Of a stretch of 64,000 nt of DNA, positions 63,901-64,000 are shown in pieces. The DNA is from Trichoplax adhaerens (Eukaryota; Placozoa; Uniplacotomia; Trichoplacea; Trichoplacidae): NCBI RefSeq assembly GCF_000150275.1, contig NW_002060943.1:9518209-9582208 (forward strand). Direction: 5' to 3'. A program made the translations under genes and the position numbers. Numbering within the stretch: the first letter of the stretch is position 1; each line of letters opens with the position of its first letter. The notes under the pieces are model-generated. The model had not been told where the DNA came from, ran no database searches, and saw only the letters and a program-made list of their open reading frames with translations.

Positions 63901-64000
63901 CAAAATCAAAAGGTTACATTTGAACAGTATTTAAATTATTCATTATAGACAAATCACCAGATGTTATCCAACTGGAATACTTATTAGCATCGTCGCAAAA
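57972..64000 (+). CDS. WD-repeat protein, WDR87/WDR97-like, 3' end off window
   Basis: At least 20 exons can be followed. The first (from 57972) reads MNNGNSSKDTFPYRS; then come 58495-58604 (RPLTFAAYQFNVLHHIIYA), 58716-58835 (LLFNPRTNDLITGGAGGMR), 58921-59005, 59086-59149 and so on. WD40 blades are seen as TCSKDTYVKVW, TSSSDGTIKIWSL, CRITVWNKE, GHSDGKLRKCHL and SKDGIIKVWDI, at least two propellers' worth. After about 62,400 the protein becomes acidic and polar. The last visible exon begins near 63950 (KSPDVIQLEYLLAS) and is cut by the window. The phrase LITGGAGG, the propeller count and the LLSVNFLPKQGDMLLGF segment recall the large WDR87/WDR97 group, which is cilium or sperm related; this assignment is tentative. 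The exon 1 donor appears to be GGAG|GTCCGT, because the other nearby donor would put a stop in exon 2. Confidence 0.8.

Overview
This is a eukaryotic nuclear window. It is AT-rich, with spliced genes, GT-AG introns of roughly 50 to 1,400 bases and the standard genetic code. The gene set (an axonemal dynein heavy chain, LRGUK, APEX2, NSUN5, NDUFAF3, SLC25A3, a sorting nexin) points to a ciliated animal. AT richness, compact introns and high similarity to vertebrate proteins suggest an early-branching metazoan such as a placozoan; that placement is inference. I see no prokaryotic, viral or CRISPR features.

Ten protein genes can be rebuilt exon by exon from homology and splice phase. In order they are: a PX-BAR sorting nexin (-, 1519-4551); NSUN5 rRNA m5C methyltransferase (+, 8583-11571); a fused pseudouridine-5'-phosphate glycosidase/pseudouridine kinase (-, 11725-18053); APEX2 (+, 18636-21007); LRGUK (+, 22800-26464); an SLC35E3-like transporter (-, 27294-29747); DNAH6 (-, 31324-46740); NDUFAF3 (+, 47921-50973); SLC25A3 mitochondrial phosphate carrier (+, 54174-55892); and a WD-repeat gene that runs off the right edge (+, 57972-64000). 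For NSUN5, APEX2, LRGUK, SLC35E3-like, NDUFAF3 and SLC25A3 the summed exon lengths are exact multiples of three and give proteins of 488, 529, 768, 312, 176 and 354 residues, close to the family lengths.

The genes do not form one pathway, but themes recur. LRGUK, DNAH6 and probably the WD-repeat gene belong to cilia or sperm flagella. NDUFAF3, SLC25A3 and (by its N-terminus) the pseudouridine enzyme are mitochondrial. NSUN5 and the pseudouridine enzyme, which concern RNA modification and breakdown of a modified nucleotide, lie tail to tail. The pseudouridine gene and APEX2 are head to head across 582 bp.

The sequence between genes holds small repeats: a roughly 167-bp tandem repeat at the left edge, inverted-repeat (MITE-like) elements at 5.85-7.57 kb, short hairpins that recur at distant sites, and arrays of GTAC units separated by single A or T bases. 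The most striking gene feature is the DNAH6 central exon of about 9.2 kb, which has no introns although every other gene here, and both ends of DNAH6, are cut into short exons. I found no clearly new multi-gene system.
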